Assembly (NCBI GenBank): GCA_029260345.1
Contig: JAJDDK010000005.1
Span: forward strand, 434,001-498,000
DNA from: Phycisphaerales bacterium
Lineage (GTDB): Bacteria > Planctomycetota > Phycisphaerae > Phycisphaerales > UBA1924
DNA length: 64,000 nt
Direction of reading: 5' to 3'
The position numbers were made by a program, and so were the translations under genes. Under the pieces are notes generated by a model. The model searched no databases. It had not been told where the DNA came from and saw nothing but the letters and a program-made list of their open reading frames with translations. Below are positions 48,468 through 57,482 of this stretch, piece by piece (within the stretch, counting starts at the first letter, position 1; every line of letters starts with the position of its first letter).

Positions 48468-49196
48468 CTAGAGCGCCAGCACGACGAGGTCGTACAGCGC
48501 ATGCGTCGCGACCACGATGCCGAAGCCGCGATACACGTACAAACCGCCGAAATACAGCCCCGCCACGAGGAAGAAGATCAAATTCGTCGACCAGTCCTCG
48601 TGGTAGAGCGCGAACGCAATCGCCGCGATCGCGATGGCCCCGAACTTGCCGTACGGCTCCTTCACATTGCAGAGGTCCACAAGCACGAAATGAGCCGCGG
48701 CGATCGCGACCATGCGAAACAGCAATTCTTCATAGAGCCCGGCGCCAATGGCAATCGTCGCCAGCGCACCGAATGACCGGCCTCCGCCCTGGATCGCCGC
48801 CAGCGCCGCAAGCTCCGCCGCCTGCCCGAGCACGAACAGCGGCAGCGCCCACGCGGCGGATTCCAGCGCCATCATCAAGAGCGTCTGCAGGCGCACTCGC
48901 CACGGCTGCCGCGACATAACGTGCCAGATCAGCAAGACCACGATCATGGCGATGCCGGGCAGCATCGCACCGCCGACGCCGAACAACTCAAAAAAGCGAG
49001 AAAACAGTGCGTGGGCGCGAATCGTTTCGCGCACGTGCCCCGTTTCCGGATCGGTCAGGTACAGCGTGGACCCGACCTCATACAGCGCAATCAGCGGCGC
49101 CAAGAACAACAGCACGGGCAGGGGCTGCGTTGAGCGAACCCAATAACTGTCCGAATCGGTGAGCGATGTCGATTTCGCATCCGTGCGTGTGTTCAC
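48468..49196 (-). CDS. CPBP-family intramembrane metalloprotease
   Basis: A 242-residue, about seven-helix membrane protein of the CPBP/CAAX-protease family (also named Abi). The glutamate-zinc motif LYEELLFRM and later FALYH and HALYD supply the expected ligands. Members process membrane proteins or, in some bacteria, protect against bacteriocins; no substrate is indicated here. The start was set at the GTG at 49196 because the terminator of rpsT (49220-49252) lies just upstream, which rules out an ATG further back at 49238. Confidence 0.85.
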   Translation of the reverse strand: MNTRTDAKSTSLTDSDSYWVRSTQPLPVLLFLAPLIALYEVGSTLYLTDPETGHVRETIRAHALFSRFFELFGVGGAMLPGIAMIVVLLIWHVMSRQPWRVRLQTLLMMALESAAWALPLFVLGQAAELAALAAIQGGGRSFGALATIAIGAGLYEELLFRMVAIAAAHFVLVDLCNVKEPYGKFGAIAIAAIAFALYHEDWSTNLIFFLVAGLYFGGLYVYRGFGIVVATHALYDLVVLAL

Positions 49197-49219
49197 TTCG
49201 CAGAAGGTACCGCGCGCAA

Positions 49220-49252
49220 GAAAAAACCGGCGAGACACGGAGCCTCGCCGGT
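49220..49252 (-). terminator. Rho-independent terminator of rpsT
   Basis: Nine-base stem ACCGGCGAG/CTCGCCGGT (49226-49234 with 49244-49252) followed on the minus strand by six T residues. Confidence 0.93.
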
Positions 49253-49288
49253 GGAAAAATCAATCTTCGGTTGTCAGCGCGAAGTGGC

Positions 49289-49555
49289 TCAGCCCTTCTT
49301 GGCTCGCAGCCGCGCGTTCAGGCGGCTCTTGGTGCGGGCCGCGGTGTTCTTGTGGATGATGCCCTTGCCTGCAACGCGGTCAATGATGCTGCATGCGTTC
49401 TGGTACGACGTCTTGGCCTCGTCGGCGCTGCCGTGGAGGATCTTCTCGCGCACGTCCTTGACGGCATCGCGCAACTGACGCATCCGCCAGCGGTTGCGGG
49501 CGCGGTGGGTCTCGTTCTGGCGAATACGCTTGCGTGCGGAAACAGTCGATGCCAT
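49289..49555 (-). CDS. rpsT: 30S ribosomal protein S20
   Basis: Small-subunit protein that binds 16S rRNA. 88 residues, normal length, with the typical basic helix: MASTVSARKRIRQNETHRAR and the C-terminal KNTAARTKSRLNARL. The start at 49555 is the family N-terminus; the longer open frame upstream to 49753 is not coding. GAGG lies about nine bases before it. Its terminator is at 49220-49252. tRNA-Arg is encoded on the other strand upstream. Confidence 0.97.
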   Translation of the reverse strand: MASTVSARKRIRQNETHRARNRWRMRQLRDAVKDVREKILHGSADEAKTSYQNACSIIDRVAGKGIIHKNTAARTKSRLNARLRAKKG

Positions 49556-49757
49556 TGGGAAACGTCCTCTGGTCTGGTGCGTCGAATTCCTGCCCGTGCC
49601 AAAACCGGCCCGAGGCTGGGAACCGGGCAGTATTGCAGGATCTCGGCAATCGTCAAGCCCGGATCGGCCAAACCCGGATGACGGGGTTCCGTCGCGGCCG
49701 CCGCCACAGCCCCTTGCCGAAGCCGCATCGCCGGGATAGCCTCTCCGTCCCAACCCT

Positions 49758-49831
49758 GCGGGCGTAGCTCAATTGGATAGAGCACCTGACTACGGATCAG
49801 GAGGTTGGGGGTTCGAATCCCTCCGCCCGTA
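49758..49831 (+). tRNA. tRNA-Arg(ACG)
   Basis: Folds as a full cloverleaf: acceptor GCGGGCG (49758-49764) with CGCCCGT (49824-49830, one G-T pair), D arm GCTC/GAGC, anticodon stem CCTGA/TCAGG with loop CTACGGA, so the anticodon is ACG at 49792-49794, variable loop AGGTT, T arm GGGGG/CCCTC around TTCGAAT. Discriminator A at 49831, CCA not encoded. A34 is the substrate of TadA, whose gene is at 24339-24821. Confidence 0.97.
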
Positions 49832-50075
49832 CTAATTTTCTTCTTGTTGCTTTGAAGAATTGCCTTTATTGCCCGCGACAGGGTCTCAGGCACGACTCTT
49901 TGGCTGGCGCTTCGCGTGTCCAATTCGTCTTGTGATCGGACGCGAACCAACTGCACATCGCCAACGCAGTTCTGGAACAATAAAACGGGGCAGACCCTTT
50001 ATGCCCTAGCGAATCACTCTCGCGAGGTACGCTGGGAGGCGATTTCTGACTGCGTGACTAGAGGAGGCACAGCCA

Positions 50076-51197
50076 GTGGGCATTTGGGACAAACTTCGCG
50101 GCGAACTGATCGACATCATCGAATGGCTCGACGATACCGCCCCCGGCGGGGATCAGACCATCGTCGCCCGTTTCGAGCGATACAACAACGAAATCAAGCA
50201 CAACGCCAAGCTCGTTGTGCGCGAAGGGCAGGCGGCGGTCTTCGTCAACGAAGGCCAGATCGCGGATGTCTTTCAGCCCGGCACGTACACGCTCGACACC
50301 AAGAACCTGCCGATCCTCGCAACACTGCAAGGCTGGAAGTACGGCTTCGAAAGCCCCTTCAAGGCCGAGGTCTACTTCGTCAGCACGATTCGCTTCACGG
50401 ACCTGAAATGGGGCACGATGAACCCCGTCATGCTCCGCGATGCAGAGTTTGGCCCGGTGCGACTGCGCGCTTACGGCACCTATGCGCTGCGCGTCATCGA
50501 CCCCGCCGTGTTCCTGCGCGAAATCGTCGGCACGGATATTCGCTTTACCACTTCGGAAATCACCGAACAGCTTCGCAACATGATCGTGGCGCGGTTCGCG
50601 GACATCATCGGCGAGAGCCGCATCCCGGTGCTCGACTTCGCCAGCAATTACGACGAGTTTGGCGCCTTTATCACCACGCGCATGCAGCCGGAATTCGCCG
50701 TCTTCGGTCTCGAAGTGACCAACTTGCTCGTCGAGAACATTTCACTGCCGCCTGCCGTTGAAGAAGCGCTGGATCGGCGCACGAGTATGGGCGTCGTCGG
50801 CGACCTGTCCAAGTACACGCAATTCCAAACCGCGGACGCCATGAAAGCCGCGGCGGAAAACCCCGGCGGAATGGCCGCCGGCGGCATGGGTATGGGCATG
50901 GGTTTTGCGATGGCGGGACAGATGGCTGGCGCGATGGGCGCCACCGGTGGGGGTGCGGCGCCTCCGCAAGTGCCGCACGCGCCGCCCGTCTTTCACGTCG
51001 TGCAAAACGGCGCTGCGGCCGGTCCGTTCGCGATCTCGGAGCTCCGCAAGATGTCAACGGACGGCGCGCTCACCCGCGCCACATTGGTGTGGCGACAAGG
51101 CATGGCCGAATGGCGCCGCGCCGGCGACACCGTCGAACTCGCTGAACTCTTCGGAAGCGTCCCGCCGCCGATTCCGCCGGCAGCGCCCGCCAACTAA
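50076..51197 (+). CDS. SPFH-domain protein with C-terminal GYF-like domain
   Basis: A 373-residue cytosolic protein. The N-terminal two-thirds is an SPFH/band-7-like domain (VARFERYNNEIKHNAKLVVREGQAA start, then RLRAYGTYALRVIDPAVFLREIVG), of the group annotated as virion core protein-like. A Gly/Met-rich linker (about 266-300; GMGMGMGFAMAGQMAGAM) leads to a GYF_2-like C-terminal domain (HVVQNGAAAGPFAISELRKM). No membrane helix is seen, so it may bind membranes or its partner through the linker. Start is the GTG at 50076, after GAGGAGG at 50061-50067. It is paired with the zinc-ribbon gene at 51216, an association seen elsewhere. Confidence 0.85.
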   Translation: MGIWDKLRGELIDIIEWLDDTAPGGDQTIVARFERYNNEIKHNAKLVVREGQAAVFVNEGQIADVFQPGTYTLDTKNLPILATLQGWKYGFESPFKAEVYFVSTIRFTDLKWGTMNPVMLRDAEFGPVRLRAYGTYALRVIDPAVFLREIVGTDIRFTTSEITEQLRNMIVARFADIIGESRIPVLDFASNYDEFGAFITTRMQPEFAVFGLEVTNLLVENISLPPAVEEALDRRTSMGVVGDLSKYTQFQTADAMKAAAENPGGMAAGGMGMGMGFAMAGQMAGAMGATGGGAAPPQVPHAPPVFHVVQNGAAAGPFAISELRKMSTDGALTRATLVWRQGMAEWRRAGDTVELAELFGSVPPPIPPAAPAN

Positions 51198-51215
51198 TTG
51201 CAGTCAGGCGACCCC

Positions 51216-52346
51216 ATGCCCACCGAACGCGCCAACGCGAACCAAGTTGACGCCACGCGCTTCTCGTGCGCGGAGTGCGGCGCCACGCTCCGATTCCAAC
51301 CCGGCGCCGAAGCGCTCGTCTGCGATCACTGCGGTCACGTCAACCCGATCGAAGAATTTGACGATCCGGCGATCGAAGAAGCCGTTCGCGAGCACGACTA
51401 CGAAAAAGCCATCGAAGCGCTTCGCGAAGAATCAACATCAATCGACGCCACGTTCTACAAGTGCGACGCGTGCGGCGCCGAAGCCACGCCACCACCCGAG
51501 GCGATGTCGATCCAGTGCCCATACTGCGGCGCCAACATTGTGGACGCCGCTCGCAAAAAGCGCGTCATTGAACCACAGGCACTCTTACCGTTTCGCGTGA
51601 CGCGCGCCGATGCGACGCAGGCGTTTCGAACTTGGATTCAGAAACTCTGGTTCGCGCCAACAGCGCTCAAGAAAGCCCCACTGGACCAGGACAAACTGCA
51701 CGGGATGTACGTTCCGTACTGGACGCTTGATACTGACGCCGCGACGCAATATTCGGGCTTGCGCGGCGACTATTACTACGTCACGCAGACGTACACGACG
51801 ATGGTCAACGGCAAACCACAGGTGCGCACACGTCAGGTGCGTCACACACGCTGGTCGCCCAGAGCCGGCAACGTGCAGAATCAATTCGACGATGTTCTCG
51901 TGATTGCGTCAGATGGTCTGCCGCGCGACATGGCGCGGAAGCTGGAGCCGTGGGACCTTGCGGAGTTCAAGCCGTTCGCAACGAGTTATCTCAGCGGATT
52001 TCAGGCGGAGCGCTACCGTATTGGTCTTGAGGATGGCTTCGGGATCTGCCGTGAGCTCGTGCGGCCGGTGATTCGTTCGACCGTGATGAGCGACATCGGT
52101 GGCGATGTGCAGCGCATCACATCCATGGATACGAGCTACGCAAATATCGCATTTCGCCATGTCCTCATGCCGATTTGGGTCAGCGCCTACCAGCACAAGG
52201 GCAAAGTCTTTCGCTTTCTTGTGAACGGCCGCACCGGTGAGGTGCAAAGCGAACGACCGTGGAGCGCGTGGAAGATCGCCTCGCTCATCATCGGCATCGT
52301 GGTAGCGGCTGGCGCGATCGCAGCGACCATTTACTTCCTGAAGTAG
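51216..52346 (+). CDS. Zinc-ribbon membrane protein, partner of the SPFH protein
   Basis: A 376-residue protein with two N-terminal zinc ribbons, C18/C21/C36/C39 and C83/C86/C101/C104, then a central beta-rich region (YVPYWTLDTDAATQYSGLRG) and one C-terminal membrane helix (about 351-373). Similar proteins are often labelled primosomal-protein or TFIIB-like because of the ribbons, but the rest fits a membrane-linked protein of the SPFH partner group. The start at 51216 (MPTERANAN) leaves a weak AGG ribosome site; a TTG at 51198 is also possible. Likely co-transcribed with the SPFH gene, 18 bases upstream. Confidence 0.8.
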   Translation: MPTERANANQVDATRFSCAECGATLRFQPGAEALVCDHCGHVNPIEEFDDPAIEEAVREHDYEKAIEALREESTSIDATFYKCDACGAEATPPPEAMSIQCPYCGANIVDAARKKRVIEPQALLPFRVTRADATQAFRTWIQKLWFAPTALKKAPLDQDKLHGMYVPYWTLDTDAATQYSGLRGDYYYVTQTYTTMVNGKPQVRTRQVRHTRWSPRAGNVQNQFDDVLVIASDGLPRDMARKLEPWDLAEFKPFATSYLSGFQAERYRIGLEDGFGICRELVRPVIRSTVMSDIGGDVQRITSMDTSYANIAFRHVLMPIWVSAYQHKGKVFRFLVNGRTGEVQSERPWSAWKIASLIIGIVVAAGAIAATIYFLK

Positions 52347-52413
52347 ACCCCACTTGGTCACATTGATCGGTGGGACGGGCGTCTCGCCCGTCGTTCGGCG
52401 AAGAAGCGAGAAA

Positions 52414-53271
52414 TCACGCCGCACTCACCGGCATCCAAATCTCCGTTCGCAAGTCCTGCGGCTTGGTCTTGCGCGGATCATTCAGGTACACCTCGCGCGA
52501 TGGCGGGTCGCCCAAACGCCACTGCTTGCCGCCGACCGGTTCACGCGCCACGTGCGCAAACAGCTCCGCGTACGTCGAGCCGATCTGGTCATACGGTCCT
52601 TCATGCAGCGCCACGGCAAAGTCACCGCCGGAAAGTTCCTTTAACGTCACGTCGCCTTTCACTTTGGTCTTGCCATCCACCACCATGCACGCTTCGTATC
52701 GAACGTGCTCGGTCGGCGTGACTTCTGGATCATCAAAGCACAGGCCGAAAGTCTCTGGCTTGCCGAACATCATCTTGGTCCAGCCCCATTTCATCAGCGC
52801 GGCCCACGCTTTGCCGACTTCGCTGTACGGGCCGACGTGCCGCACGCTGGCGATGTGCACGGGTGGTTGACGGCGAATCTCAATGTTCATGTCGGTGTTC
52901 TCCGTTGCCTCGGTTCGTGGGGAGTGAAGAGCGCGCCGCTCGGTTCGAAAGACCGAGGGCGTCACCTCAAATCGTTTCTTGAAAGCGCGCGTAAATGCTT
53001 CGTGGCTGTCGTACCCCGCATCAAGCGCCACGCGCAGAATGTCCGTTTCCGAATGCGACAAATGGTGCGCCGCCCGCTCCAGCCGCAATCGGCGCACGCG
53101 CTCCCGCACGGTTTCGCCGGTCAGCCCGCGAAACAATCGGTGGAAGTGGAACATCGAATAGTGCGCGGCGCTCGCCAGTTCTTCCAGCGGAACGTCCTCA
53201 TCGAGACGCTCCTCGAGAAGCCGCGTGACCGCGTCAATTCGTGCGGCCCAGTCCTGTTCAGATGCTGTCAT
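52414..53271 (-). CDS. AraC-family regulator with GyrI-like sensor domain
   Basis: A 285-residue regulator. The N-terminal AraC-type double helix-turn-helix (about 12-110; LEELASAAHYSMFHFHRLFR and AGYDSHEAFTRAFKKRFEVTP) binds DNA. The C-terminal domain (about 128-283) is GyrI-like (IEIRRQPPVHIASVRHVGPY, CMVVDGKTKVKGDVTLKEL), the type that binds small hydrophobic ligands as in BmrR and Rob. It probably senses a toxic or xenobiotic compound and switches an efflux gene not identified here. Confidence 0.9.
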   Translation of the reverse strand: MTASEQDWAARIDAVTRLLEERLDEDVPLEELASAAHYSMFHFHRLFRGLTGETVRERVRRLRLERAAHHLSHSETDILRVALDAGYDSHEAFTRAFKKRFEVTPSVFRTERRALHSPRTEATENTDMNIEIRRQPPVHIASVRHVGPYSEVGKAWAALMKWGWTKMMFGKPETFGLCFDDPEVTPTEHVRYEACMVVDGKTKVKGDVTLKELSGGDFAVALHEGPYDQIGSTYAELFAHVAREPVGGKQWRLGDPPSREVYLNDPRKTKPQDLRTEIWMPVSAA

Positions 53272-53382
53272 GCACGAATTGTGCTGACTGCGGCGCCCCC
53301 GTGCTTGATCGCGCTTGCGAATCTTACGAGGAATGTTCGGTCGTTCAGATCAACCGGGCTTCGGATCGAGCGGCTCCTGGCC

Positions 53383-54702
53383 TCATTTCCCCATGAGCGT
53401 CATCAGGGCCACCACGGTGGATTCCACGCCGGCTCGGACGGATGGCTCCGGAGCAATCTTGAAGAGCGGCGAGTGATGACTCGGAATCGGAGGGCCACCG
53501 TTTGCGGCAAGTTCGATGTCCTCTTTCGGCGTGCCGCCGATGGCCCAATACACACTCGGGATGTAGGGATCCGTCGTGAAGAACGGGAAGTCTTCGGCGC
53601 CCATGCCCTTGCCCTGTTTCTGTATGACGGCATTTGGACCGAGAGCGGTGATCCAGGCATCCTTCAGCCGCCGCGCAAGCGCGGCATCGTTGGTCGTTGG
53701 AGGCACGCTCTCCTGGGAAATGATGACTTCAGGCAGCTTGTTCTCGGGCAGGCCGGCGGCGCGGCCCAGATTGACGGCAATCCGCTCAATGCCGCGCAAG
53801 AGCACACGTCGTGTGTCTTCAGAAGTGCTGCGCACCGTGAGTTGCAATTCGGCACGGTCCGAAATGATGTTGTGTTTCGTGCCGGCGTGAAACGACCCCA
53901 CCGTCACGACGCCCGGATCCCGCGGCGGCAACTCGCGTGACACCAGCGTTTGCAGCGCGAGCACAATCTGGCTTCCCAGCACGATCGGATCCTTGCCCGC
54001 GTGCGGCGAAGCGCCATGCGCGCCCACGCCATGAATGATGATGTCCACTGTGTCGGCGCCTGCGTACGGACTGCCTTCTGAGACATTGATCACGCCCGCT
54101 TCATTCTCGGATGAAACGTGAAACGCCAGCGCATAGTCCGGCGTGCCAAATCGAGTCCATATGTTGTCGCGGCGCATCGCTTTGGCGCCGATGACGCGCT
54201 CTTCGGCGGGCTGAACGATGAGCATCAGCGTGCCAGACCATTCATCGCGTAAGTTCGCCATGCAGCGGGCCGTCCCGACAAGGCTGGTGATATGCACATC
54301 GTGGCCGCATGCATGCATAACCGGAACCAGGTTGCCCGTGATCGGATCAATCTGCGTGGCCTTCGATGCGTTTGGCAGGCCTGATTTTTCTTCGACTGGG
54401 AGTCCGTCCATGTCGGCCCGCATCATCACGAGCGGTCCGTTCCCGTTTGGCATCAGCGCAACGATGCCCGTCCCGCCAACGCCCTCCGTAACTGCGAAGC
54501 CAGCCTCGCGCAATTCTTTGGCCATGCGCGCCGCGGTTTCATGCTCAACCAGAGAAAGTTCTGGATTGCGATGGAAATAATCGAAAAGGTCCGCGAGGTA
54601 AGTGTCGTAGTCCTGCTTCACCGCGTCCTTCAAGGAATCGGCGCTTGCAGCGCTCGCAAAACACACCATGGCGAACACAACAATACTCAGCGCTCGTTTC
54701 AT
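53383..54702 (-). CDS. Exported M20-family amidohydrolase
   Basis: A 439-residue exported metallopeptidase of the M20D group (amidohydrolases such as hippurate hydrolase and N-acyl-amino acid deacylases). Signal peptide cut near residue 22. Zinc ligands appear in MHACGHDVHI and PAEE (general base Glu), DxD-like MRADMDGLP and the C-terminal GAEDFPFF and HSPLF. The lid domain is present. The substrate is unknown, probably acyl-amino acids scavenged in the periplasm. GAGG precedes ATG 54702. Confidence 0.9.
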   Translation of the reverse strand: MKRALSIVVFAMVCFASAASADSLKDAVKQDYDTYLADLFDYFHRNPELSLVEHETAARMAKELREAGFAVTEGVGGTGIVALMPNGNGPLVMMRADMDGLPVEEKSGLPNASKATQIDPITGNLVPVMHACGHDVHITSLVGTARCMANLRDEWSGTLMLIVQPAEERVIGAKAMRRDNIWTRFGTPDYALAFHVSSENEAGVINVSEGSPYAGADTVDIIIHGVGAHGASPHAGKDPIVLGSQIVLALQTLVSRELPPRDPGVVTVGSFHAGTKHNIISDRAELQLTVRSTSEDTRRVLLRGIERIAVNLGRAAGLPENKLPEVIISQESVPPTTNDAALARRLKDAWITALGPNAVIQKQGKGMGAEDFPFFTTDPYIPSVYWAIGGTPKEDIELAANGGPPIPSHHSPLFKIAPEPSVRAGVESTVVALMTLMGK

Positions 54703-54844
54703 CGGACCTCCCCGTCCACGATTACGTGATTGGATTCACAATATGCAGACAACCCATGCTCGCCGGTTCGATCAACCGACGCAACTGTCGTCTATGGCGC
54801 TGAAACAGTCACGGTCAACACAGATACGGCGAACGCTCCCCCAG

Positions 54845-55813
54845 TCAGCCCTGCGGGAACAGAAACGTAATGGCGAATCGGAAGCCCCATTCCGGCCCAT
54901 CATCTGGGGCCGTCGCGTAATACCGGGCGCCGAATTGGAGCTGCACCGGCTGCTCTCCAAAGTGAACGAGTTGAGCAAACATGAAGTTGAACGGGACCGT
55001 CCAGTCCGAGCTCGTCCAGTTGTAGCTGGATTCGCTGTTGATCGTGAAGGTGCTTCCGCCTGCCGTTGTATAGGAAAGAAACGGCTGAATGAAGGTGTTG
55101 TTGACGTCTGGGAAGTCATCGGCGCCCGCAATGCGCCACAAGTGGTTGGCGAGCATTCCGTACGTCAGGGTCCCCTTGCCAGCTTCTTGTTGCCGCAACG
55201 CGACGCCCGTCGGCCCGAGTGCCCACTGTTCTGATCGAAATAAATTACTGGTTCCAGTCGGAAGTTGGATCGCTGGTCCGAATCCAAGAATCCATCCGTC
55301 GATGGGCTCCACGGGAGAGAAGAAAAGGCTCTGCAGCGTGTCCCCGATCCCGAAATCGCTGCTGACGCCGGATGATGGTCCCTCTTCGTAGATCACCGGA
55401 AGAATGGTGCGGGAGATCAAGTTCCAGTTCTCGTTGAGGTGGAACGGAATCACCGGCTGGATGTTGATGGTGATCTTGTCGCCGTCACCATTTTGGCCAA
55501 GCCCAGTGTCCCAGTTGAACTGGATCGGAACGCTGACGAGATCCGCGACCGGATTCTGAAGCTTCGTCGCGAGACTGTGGCCGTCACCCGCGCCAGTATG
55601 AGCCTGCGGCTCCGGCGTCTGGCTCGTCACCTGATCCTTCGTCTCCTCTTCCGGTTGCCAATAGTCGAACCGGAGCGAGGCGCTTTCGATCGCGAGCGAA
55701 GTTCCAGGCGAGCCGAATGTCTCTTTGCTCGAATCGCCCGGCGCGGCGGCGGCGTTTGTGGCGGCACAAACGAGCATTGCGCCGGCCATGAAGATGTAGT
55801 CATTGTGGTTCAC
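54845..55813 (-). CDS. Outer-membrane beta-barrel transporter-like protein
   Basis: A 322-residue exported protein of the family often mislabelled as neuromedin U or simply transporter. Signal peptide cut after NAAA, then phrases typical of that group: LQNPVADLVSVPIQFNWD, IQPVIPFHLNENWNLISR and FGPAIQLPTGTSNLF, ending in the aromatic strand F-x-F. It probably forms a beta-barrel in the outer membrane; the cargo is unknown. The start at 55813 is GTG, with AGGAG nine bases upstream. It follows the Fe-S repair gene on the same strand, after 393 bases, so it may not be in the nos transcript. Confidence 0.8.
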   Translation of the reverse strand: MNHNDYIFMAGAMLVCAATNAAAAPGDSSKETFGSPGTSLAIESASLRFDYWQPEEETKDQVTSQTPEPQAHTGAGDGHSLATKLQNPVADLVSVPIQFNWDTGLGQNGDGDKITINIQPVIPFHLNENWNLISRTILPVIYEEGPSSGVSSDFGIGDTLQSLFFSPVEPIDGWILGFGPAIQLPTGTSNLFRSEQWALGPTGVALRQQEAGKGTLTYGMLANHLWRIAGADDFPDVNNTFIQPFLSYTTAGGSTFTINSESSYNWTSSDWTVPFNFMFAQLVHFGEQPVQLQFGARYYATAPDDGPEWGFRFAITFLFPQG

Positions 55814-56206
55814 TGCTCATTCTCCTCGCGTGCCACCACCGTGTTTCGTGTGGGCTGAGCCCAAATGGGGCAGTCAGCGTGACGAATGATCAGGCTACAA
55901 ACGATTTGAGTCAATGGACAGATTCGACGTGGTCGAGAGCCTCGAATTCATCGAAAAATGGGCGCTGTTGTGGCTCACGCCGCCGGCAGTGAATGTTGAG
56001 TTCCTTGTCAGCCGTTCCCAAAGTCGCACCCGGGCAAGCAGCCAGTTGTCTCTATGTTGCAGCGAGGGTTCACAAGTCCAAGTGTCTATACAAAGGTTGA
56101 GGGCGCAGATTGATTGCCTTGGATTCAAAATGTTCAAAACATATCCCGTGATGCAGTAAAAGCCGTCTAGCCTTTGACCTCACAGTTTGATGAGCACTTC
56201 ACCGCA
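55814..56206. other. Intergenic region before the outer-membrane gene
   Basis: No convincing gene. One frame of 80 residues (55895-56137, minus) lacks a ribosome site and any motif and is rejected. The start of the outer-membrane gene must be promoted from here. I looked for the FNR/CRP palindrome TTGATnnnnATCAA expected for anaerobic control and did not find a good copy. Confidence 0.4.
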
Positions 56207-56965
56207 TTAGAGGACGGGAGTAGGGCGCCGCCTGCCGGGAACGTCACGGCGTCGCTTCTCCGCCTCAATTCCAGCCGGGAAGAGGATGTTGTTTTCCTTG
56301 TGGATATGCATGTGCGTGTCTCGCTCCAGTTCGCCAAGCAGGCCGTAGCACTCCTTCCAAGTTGAGCACGCATCTTCAGGCGGGGTGAGGTCGTCGGTCA
56401 GAGCATGGATGCGCGCAAAGGCCTCGCCGACATCATCGTGATCGTGGATCATGCAATCAATCGGGCGGCGGACGCTCCACGGAGGGCCACCCTGAATCTC
56501 TGTGTCCCGTTCAAGTCGCCGAAACCATGGAAACAGCACACGCTCCTCGCGAATGAAGTGATCATGCATGTCTTCGGTCAGCGCTGCGACCGTAAGCTGC
56601 AGATCCAGCAGTCGAGGATCGTCTTTGTTGTGCGCCGCAACGCACTTGACGAGCAAGTTCTCCAATCGATCGAGAGCTTCCCGTGCGAATACGTGGTGTG
56701 TGCTCTCGATGTGATCCGCCAGTTCCGTCATGGTTATGGATGCGCAATCGATGATGGCCTTGGTCTCTGGCCCGTCGGATTGAAGAATGGAAAGTTCACG
56801 AATCAATGCGGATGCGTCGAGACCAATTGCGGCCGCAGCGACGCCTAGGGTTTGGGCGCCGCCGCAGCAATAGTCGATGCCGAGACGTTCGAACTCGGGG
56901 ATCAAATCAGGGTGCGCCTTTGCAATTTGCCCGACCGTCATGTCAACTGTGAGTTCACGATTCAT
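56207..56965 (-). CDS. ric: Di-iron iron-sulfur cluster repair protein (RIC/YtfE/ScdA type)
   Basis: A 252-residue cytosolic protein with the two-part RIC layout: an N-terminal DUF542 domain with the conserved CCGG (C33, C34) and a C-terminal hemerythrin-like domain carrying several His and Glu ligands (HPDL, STHH, HDHF, HDHDD, HMHIHKEN). Known members repair iron-sulfur clusters damaged by nitric oxide or peroxide and can release iron. The start at 56965 follows GGAG by eight bases and lies 11 bases inside the end of nosL, so it is coupled to the nos genes. Confidence 0.9.
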   Translation of the reverse strand: MNRELTVDMTVGQIAKAHPDLIPEFERLGIDYCCGGAQTLGVAAAAIGLDASALIRELSILQSDGPETKAIIDCASITMTELADHIESTHHVFAREALDRLENLLVKCVAAHNKDDPRLLDLQLTVAALTEDMHDHFIREERVLFPWFRRLERDTEIQGGPPWSVRRPIDCMIHDHDDVGEAFARIHALTDDLTPPEDACSTWKECYGLLGELERDTHMHIHKENNILFPAGIEAEKRRRDVPGRRRPTPVL

Positions 56966-57482
56966 TATGCTGCTCCGGTCCAGTTGAATCCAATTCAATT
57001 TGATCCGCCTGATCGTGCGTCCCGATGAACTTCAAGTGTTTCCATGCATCGTCGAAGGTCATCACTTCTCCAGTCAACTCCGTCTTGATCGTTTCGGCGT
57101 CAGAGGTCATCCGAAACGCCCCCATCATTGATCCCATCGGAGTTCTTAGCTCAGTGGATATCAGAAATTGAGCGTGCTCAGTGCGCAGCCATTCTCGTGT
57201 CACATAGTCATGCGACCACCGAGTCATAATCGTGAGGTCCGGATGTGCGACTTCGAAGTTCACCTGGCAATTGAAGTCGTCGAAGAGTCGGGGCTCTGAG
57301 CCTCGCGGGCCCTCGACCATCGTCGCGGTCGCCCAGCGTTCGTCGCTGATGATCATGTTGCAATGATTGCAAAGGGAGTCACCGAGCCGAACGGTGGGCG
57401 GACTGATCGCAGTTTGCCGATCGCAGCCCAAGAGCGACGCAAGAACAGCCGCGAGCGCGTTGATCCGGATATGAGCCTTCAT
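56955..57482 (-). CDS. nosL: NosL, copper chaperone lipoprotein for nitrous oxide reductase
   Basis: A 175-residue lipoprotein (lipobox LLGC, Cys20) that binds Cu(I) and delivers it for CuZ assembly of NosZ. The copper site motif CNHCNM (C38, C41, M43) after the signal is the family hallmark. The start at 57482 follows GGAGGGG by six bases and overlaps the nosY stop by four bases. The frame stays open upstream through nosY, but that is rejected. Its end overlaps the repair gene by 11 bases. It sits in the periplasm, anchored in the outer or inner membrane. Confidence 0.95.
   Translation of the reverse strand: MKAHIRINALAAVLASLLGCDRQTAISPPTVRLGDSLCNHCNMIISDERWATATMVEGPRGSEPRLFDDFNCQVNFEVAHPDLTIMTRWSHDYVTREWLRTEHAQFLISTELRTPMGSMMGAFRMTSDAETIKTELTGEVMTFDDAWKHLKFIGTHDQADQIELDSTGPEQHNES

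Noticed and set aside
55895-56137. 80-residue minus-strand frame between ric and the outer-membrane gene
   Set aside because: No ribosome site, no motif and ordinary intergenic composition.
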